From Mytilus californianus (lineage: Eukaryota; Mollusca; Bivalvia; Mytilida; Mytilidae): a DNA stretch of 64,000 nt. How positions within the stretch are numbered: the stretch's first letter is position 1; each line of letters starts with the position of its first letter. Position numbers and translations under genes: made by a program. The stretch is taken from the NCBI RefSeq assembly GCF_021869535.1, contig NW_026262701.1, positions 50,781,278-50,845,277 of the forward strand, in the 5' to 3' direction. This document shows positions 61,201 through 64,000 of the stretch, one piece after another. The notes beneath the pieces were generated by a model. It saw only the letters and a program-made list of their open reading frames with translations, made no database searches and was not told where the DNA came from.

Positions 61201-62251
61201 CCATTGTTTGGTGACAAATCAAGCTCATGCTGTTCCAAGCCTACAATGGTACGCCAAATTAAATTCATATGAAAAAAGTACATTTGGCCAAATTAATAGA
61301 ACAATAAGTTGTATTTATTCAATGCAGCTGCATACCTAGTATCACTGACTTAATATAAGAGGCCTATGTGAAACTTAAACAAGAACGCAAAGCAATAATT
61401 TCAACTAAATTAACCTTAATTGAAAGAACGTGGATAATATTATTCTTTCATTGACATGAGATGTGTTAATTCTAAAAGAGCTGTACTAATACTATGTAAT
61501 GGGAGATTTTCTTAAGGAGATAACCATTTTCCTCGGAGTTCAGTATTTTTGTGATTTAACTTTTTGCTAGTTTCACGATTTCTATAAAATTGTGAAAAAA
61601 TTACGGATTTCAATTTTATCTTTAAGGAAGACTAGAAAAACGTGAAAATAAAACATGTTGAACAGCTTTATTCTTTGAAATCTCAAAATGTAACCTCCAC
61701 GGAAATAAACCACTTTTAAGTATCTTCACTAATGGTTTTTTTATAATTGTCATAATCACGAACTTCAACATAATAACTTAAAAGGTATGTAGCCAACTTT
61801 TAAGTACAGAAGTACTTAAAATAAATAATCACAATGGAAATAATATAATGAATGCTATCGCTATGGCATATTAAAAATCATTGACCAATCATTTAGAAAC
61901 AAGTCTGTTAAACTGATCTTGCTTCATGCTGTAACAATGAAATATATGCAGTTCTAATAAAAGGGGAGTTTGAATATTCACCAGTTACAAAAGATTTGAT
62001 AAAACTTGCCTTATCATATACCTTGATGTTAAGCGTTTTGAATAAAACTAACCTTATAAAAAACTATTGACCTAATTGACTGTGGAACATGTATAGTGCA
62101 TCAGACAAACATTTAAATTTTTTTATTATATAAACCTTGAATTGATTGAATTGGCCATCTGATATAACAAATGGATTTTCAACTAAAGTCAATTTATTCA
62201 TTACTCACCTTTGATTACGATAACTGTAAGTATAATTAACCTCATAACCAT
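46133..62251 (-). CDS. Transmembrane receptor with eight Ig-like domains and tyrosine motifs in its tail (13 exons, 896 aa)
   Basis: Predicted exons on the minus strand: 62209-62251, 60908-61240, 58129-58410, 56589-56861, 55814-56104, 54813-55103, 54098-54373, 52642-52929, 51871-52191, 50167-50262, 48678-48711, 46670-46746, 46133-46218. Every junction has AG/GT sites, and the coding length is 2,691 bases with no internal stop. Residues 1-14 form a hydrophobic signal peptide; eight phase-1 exons each carry one Ig-like domain (about 15-799); residues 806-826 are the transmembrane helix; residues 827-896 are cytoplasmic with Tyr858 (YEEV) and Tyr888 (SNYEQI). The SNYEQI site fits the ITIM consensus [SIVL]xYxx[ILV]; the first lacks the -2 residue. 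There are many N-x-S/T sites. The likely role is a cell-surface recognition or adhesion receptor signalling through SH2-domain proteins; the ligand is unknown. A small exon could have been missed, but phases close perfectly without one. Confidence 0.85.
46670..46746 (-). CDS. Ig receptor exon 12: cytoplasmic tail with Tyr858
   Basis: Encodes SLNSTVARRRIDTQFYEEVG followed by MVIANI. Acceptor TTTTTAG, donor GTATGA (weak). The YEEV motif could bind an SH2 domain if phosphorylated. Confidence 0.65.
47140..47235 (+). repeat. Dispersed repeat family C fragment in Ig receptor intron
   Basis: Diverged TTTTAGCATTCTTGATCAAG GTAAATCCAGAAAAGC. Confidence 0.55.
48678..48711 (-). CDS. Ig receptor exon 11: juxtamembrane cytoplasmic microexon
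   Basis: A 34-base exon encoding GTKDKFWQIKK, between acceptor TTTATAG and donor GTAACT. It shifts the phase from 1 to 2, which exon 12 requires. Confidence 0.65.
50167..50262 (-). CDS. Ig receptor exon 10: transmembrane helix
   Basis: 32 codons, phase 1. After DNTVRK comes a 21-residue hydrophobic stretch (VLILSLIIASGIFIAGLIIT then I) and then CRATK, as expected for a single-pass type I membrane anchor with a basic stop-transfer side. Donor GTATGT. Confidence 0.85.
50283..50770 (-). repeat. Dispersed repeat family A, long copy in Ig receptor intron
   Basis: Near full-length reverse complement of 812-1300: AGAAGATGTGGTATGAGTGC, GGCTCACACCGAACAGAAAG, GGTGCAAACAAATGCAGCGG blocks. It lies just upstream (in transcript sense) of the transmembrane exon. 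Confidence 0.85.
51871..52191 (-). CDS. Ig receptor exon 9: membrane-proximal Ig-like domain D8
   Basis: 107 codons, phase 1. It has GPPVIVNSSIV, KAECVLSVHF and INWYKNGKLL (B-strand Cys and C-strand Trp), and a late Cys in KPGCDVE, but YRF in place of Y-x-C. Donor GTGAGT. Confidence 0.75.
52642..52929 (-). CDS. Ig receptor exon 8: canonical Ig domain D7
   Basis: 96 codons, phase 1. It has IKLVCQDE (B strand), FGKWIHHYN (Trp) and YEDIGNYTCTVTD (the D-x-G-x-Y-x-C motif). This is the clearest Ig domain of the gene. Confidence 0.85.
54098..54373 (-). CDS. Ig receptor exon 7: divergent Ig-like domain D6
   Basis: 92 codons, phase 1, from a clear TTTTTTGCAG acceptor to a GTAAGT donor. It contains LASMTCYDI, DLSCDNI and GTKCRCNSN, resembling the CxC pattern of D2 and D3, but it has no obvious C-strand Trp. 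Confidence 0.65.
54705..54731. repeat. A-homopolymer run in intron
   Basis: More than 20 consecutive A on the plus strand, between Ig receptor exons 6 and 7. Confidence 0.9.
54813..55103 (-). CDS. Ig receptor exon 6: divergent Ig-like domain D5
   Basis: 97 codons, phase 1. It begins GPIALKKIHSKQVNNTRCML. Only one B-strand-like cysteine and one later cysteine (LLVDCLSS) are present, with no Y-x-C, so the fold call rests on exon size, phase and position. Confidence 0.65.
55814..56104 (-). CDS. Ig receptor exon 5: canonical Ig domain D4
   Basis: 97 codons, phase 1. It has the full Ig signature: TTLTCLVPG (B strand), FGNWQY (C-strand Trp) and EMGTYYCTVVDE (Y-x-C motif of the F strand). Donor GTACGT. 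The acceptor TTTTTTGAAG is the weakest of the series, but it is the one that keeps phase. Confidence 0.8.
56589..56861 (-). CDS. Ig receptor exon 4: Ig-like domain D3
   Basis: 91 codons, phase 1 at both ends, not visible as one long ATG-started frame. It reads DNFTTISPPGPYVDGESI, then FKCCFG, LSFQCHG, and the F-strand RTKCTCIAQ, ending before a GTAAGT donor. It shares the CTC signature with D2, suggesting domain duplication. Confidence 0.75.
58129..58410 (-). CDS. Ig receptor exon 3: Ig-like domain D2
   Basis: 94 codons, phase 1 at both ends. It starts DFPGKPTIEPEGPF and has VNLTCSSTGGNPVPRMIFSC and the F-strand NTVCTCVV, an Ig fold with a doubled cysteine (CxC) that recurs in D3 and D6. Acceptor TTGACAG. 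Confidence 0.8.
59130..59860 (-). repeat. Family A copy in two pieces around a (CAAT)n-tailed insertion
   Basis: The pieces 59130-59250 and about 59570-59860 belong to one family A copy (CCAATGAGACAACTCTCCAC, then GGCCCCGACATGAGAAATGT and TTTGCAGGCGCTCAACCCTC). The sequence between ends ATGCGGCGTAGAGCAACAAA CAATCAATCAATCAATCA at 59,399-59,438. Confidence 0.7.
59393..59438 (+). repeat. SINE-like 3' tail with (CAAT)n
   Basis: GCCGCGATATAGCCTTTTTG TGCTGATGCGGCGTA forms a GC hairpin (GCCGC...GCGGC), followed by AGCAACAAACAATCAATC. It resembles widespread mollusc SINE tails (from memory). Confidence 0.6.
60908..61240 (-). CDS. Ig receptor exon 2: N-terminal Ig-like domain D1
   Basis: 111 codons, phase 1 at both ends. 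It contains LTITCSVRPC at the B strand, further cysteines in SGIC, VFSC and STQC, and QRQMICTYR at the F strand. Six cysteines suggest extra disulfides beyond the canonical pair. Donor GTAAGT. Confidence 0.8.
62209..62251 (-). CDS. Ig receptor exon 1: start codon and signal peptide
   Basis: Encodes MVMRLIILTVIVIK, a short hydrophobic leader. It ends at a GTGAGT donor after one base of the next codon (phase 1) and joins exon 2 to give Gly-Leu-Glu-Gln. There is no upstream in-frame stop close to this ATG, so a longer leader is not excluded. Confidence 0.75.
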
Positions 62252-62259
62252 TTTTTTGT

Positions 62260-63734
62260 ATGTATAATAAACTGTGCTTGATCAGTTAAAGTCTGCAGTT
62301 TTGATCATGCATGTAAATTTTTATGTTAATATATTCCCATCCCGGAAATAATAATAACACATTAATAATATGATTCAATTACCAATAGGAAAACTCTATA
62401 TCAGGTTCAATTACATAAGGAAACTAGGGCAAACGGAAACGAGCAAGCACCAAAATGTCCTTTGCTTTTATTTCCTCAATTTAATTTTGTATTTCCTGTA
62501 TTTTTTTTTCTTAATTTTTTTTTATTTTCACAAATTAATGTGCATGAGAAATTTGAAAAATCTCATCATCTGTATACCATCTCTTATAATTTGGAGACAA
62601 TTCAAGCTTTTCACTTTTTTCTTCTTCAAATACTCATATGCATTGTTGAACAGAATATCTTTTGTTGAATGATTTTTGTCATTTCGTGAATTTGGTGGTT
62701 ATGATGTATCTTTGAACGATAACTTTTTACACTTGGGTGATTGAGACCTTAGCATATTGTATAAAATTGAAGATCGTATGTTGACCGTAAAATGTATTTT
62801 GGTGTTTTAAGGTTGTTGTGATGCCGTACTCGTCTCATTTGCATAACCCACGTCTCTTTTTTTTTCGTGAACTATTTTCAAAATTAAAAATTACGTCGTA
62901 GTCATTAAAATGTCAATGGGCAAAACGTGACCCCTGCATCTTTGACCTTACAGGGTTATTGTGCCCGCTTGACATTTTTTTAAGCATTCGTCTCCATTGT
63001 TTTGGCTATTATTCAACCCTACCTTCAGAAATATATTAGTTTTATCATTTATCACATTTTCTGAACCGTGATCTGAAAATGATTCCCATTAAGATATTCA
63101 TCCCGTTGTCCAACGCACTGACGTTTTTGTTACGCACAATAAATGCGCATATGTTGTATCAAACCAATTAATAATTTGACAGAAAGAGAATAATTGGAAT
63201 CAAGCGTGTAAGAGATAATGAACAGTAGTATATTGAGGTCAGCTAAAATATAAAACTTTCATTTAAAAATTTAATGCTTCTTTTTGTTTTTTTCTGAAAA
63301 TAAAAGCGTTGATCAAAGCACACGAATTACACCAATGGTACCAATTTAACTGCACCATTTGCGCATTTTGGACAGTTAACGTTTCTTCTGTGATGATTAA
63401 AGCCAAAACATTTGAAATGATATATGAAAACGGATACTAAAATGTTCGCAAGATCAACGTAACGCTTTTACAACCCTATAAAGTTACATAATGAAACAAT
63501 AAGTACCCTTGTATTCATATCATACTTAATTTGTATTTTAACGAGAAATTGTTTACTACATTGTATATACTGTATGTACAATGAACTAAAAAACGTTTTT
63601 GTTGGCGTCTTCGTTTGATTTATTTGTATGTTTGTTTGGATTTTTTAGTCAGTTGTGTTGTATGTCTGTGATGTATGACTGCACACTTTTGGCTGATGGA
63701 TCACATTTATTGTCTTATTAACCTATCATATATA
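62260..63734. other. Upstream region of the Ig receptor gene, no gene seen
   Basis: AT-rich with only shadow frames. The promoter of the Ig receptor should lie here, but I cannot place a start site from sequence alone. Confidence 0.4.
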
Positions 63735-64000
63735 TAAAAAAGGAGATGTGACATGATTGCCAATGAGACAACTATCCACCAAAGTTAGAACAAGCAATTA
63801 TAGGCAACCGTGCGGCTTTCAACAATGCGAAAACCCCCAAAACTATAGTCGGCTATAAAAAACCCGACATGAAAAATATGCAACAGTTCAATCGAGAAAA
63901 CTAACGGACTAATTTATAACAAAACAGTTTGCGAAAAATACATATTACATATATCAATGTCTGTTTCGGTTGCTCACCCAATTCCGTCAACATAACGTAA
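63735..64000 (-). repeat. Dispersed repeat family A copy, cut by window edge
   Basis: GGAGATGTGACATGATTGCC AATGAGACAACTATCCACC through GACATGAAAAATATGCAACA. Confidence 0.8.

Noticed and set aside
37120-62251. One fused gene carrying both Ig and lectin-like exons
   Set aside because: The Ig receptor has its own stop at 46133, and the lectin-like exon 1 has its own ATG preceded by an in-frame stop, with cytoplasmic-type N-terminal sequence.

Overview
This is animal nuclear DNA, most likely from a marine mussel (Mytilus or a close relative). It is AT-rich, its genes are split by introns with good GT/AG sites, and it is packed with bivalve-type dispersed repeats. The organism call rests on my recognition of the repeat families and was not checked against a database.

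Layout: (1) 1366-2228, plus strand: the last two coding exons of prefoldin subunit 2; the 5' exons lie off the left edge. (2) About 3,000-16,300: a repeat cluster with no gene I can support. It holds tandem-array elements with a 160-bp core and hairpin termini, 165-bp and other short arrays, (CAAT)n-tailed elements, and several palindromic MITE-like insertions, one with an intact 10-bp target duplication. (3) 18987-21830, minus strand: a 947-residue C2H2 zinc-finger protein with 16 fingers and AT-hook-like motifs, in one coding exon. (4) About 22,000-36,900: no supported gene. It holds a 1.6-kb element with terminal inverted repeats, more arrays, a decayed reverse-transcriptase fragment, a tRNA-derived SINE with a 10-bp target duplication, and a 34-bp minisatellite. 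(5) 37120-62251, minus strand: two membrane-receptor genes in tandem, reconstructed here exon by exon.

The upstream receptor gene (62251 to 46133) has 13 exons. All junction phases agree, giving 896 residues: signal peptide, eight Ig-like domains each on its own phase-1 exon, one transmembrane helix, and a tail of about 70 residues with two YxxV/I tyrosines, one fitting the ITIM consensus. The downstream gene (45176 to 37120) has four exons encoding a 200-residue type II membrane protein with a divergent C-type-lectin-like domain. Start and stop of the two genes are less than 1 kb apart. Together they look like a small cell-surface, possibly immune, receptor locus, and they are the most interesting content. 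Their introns carry a 1.5-kb TIR element with a 5-bp target duplication and many repeat copies.

The exon structures are inferred by eye from splice signals, frame and phase; no transcript data were available.
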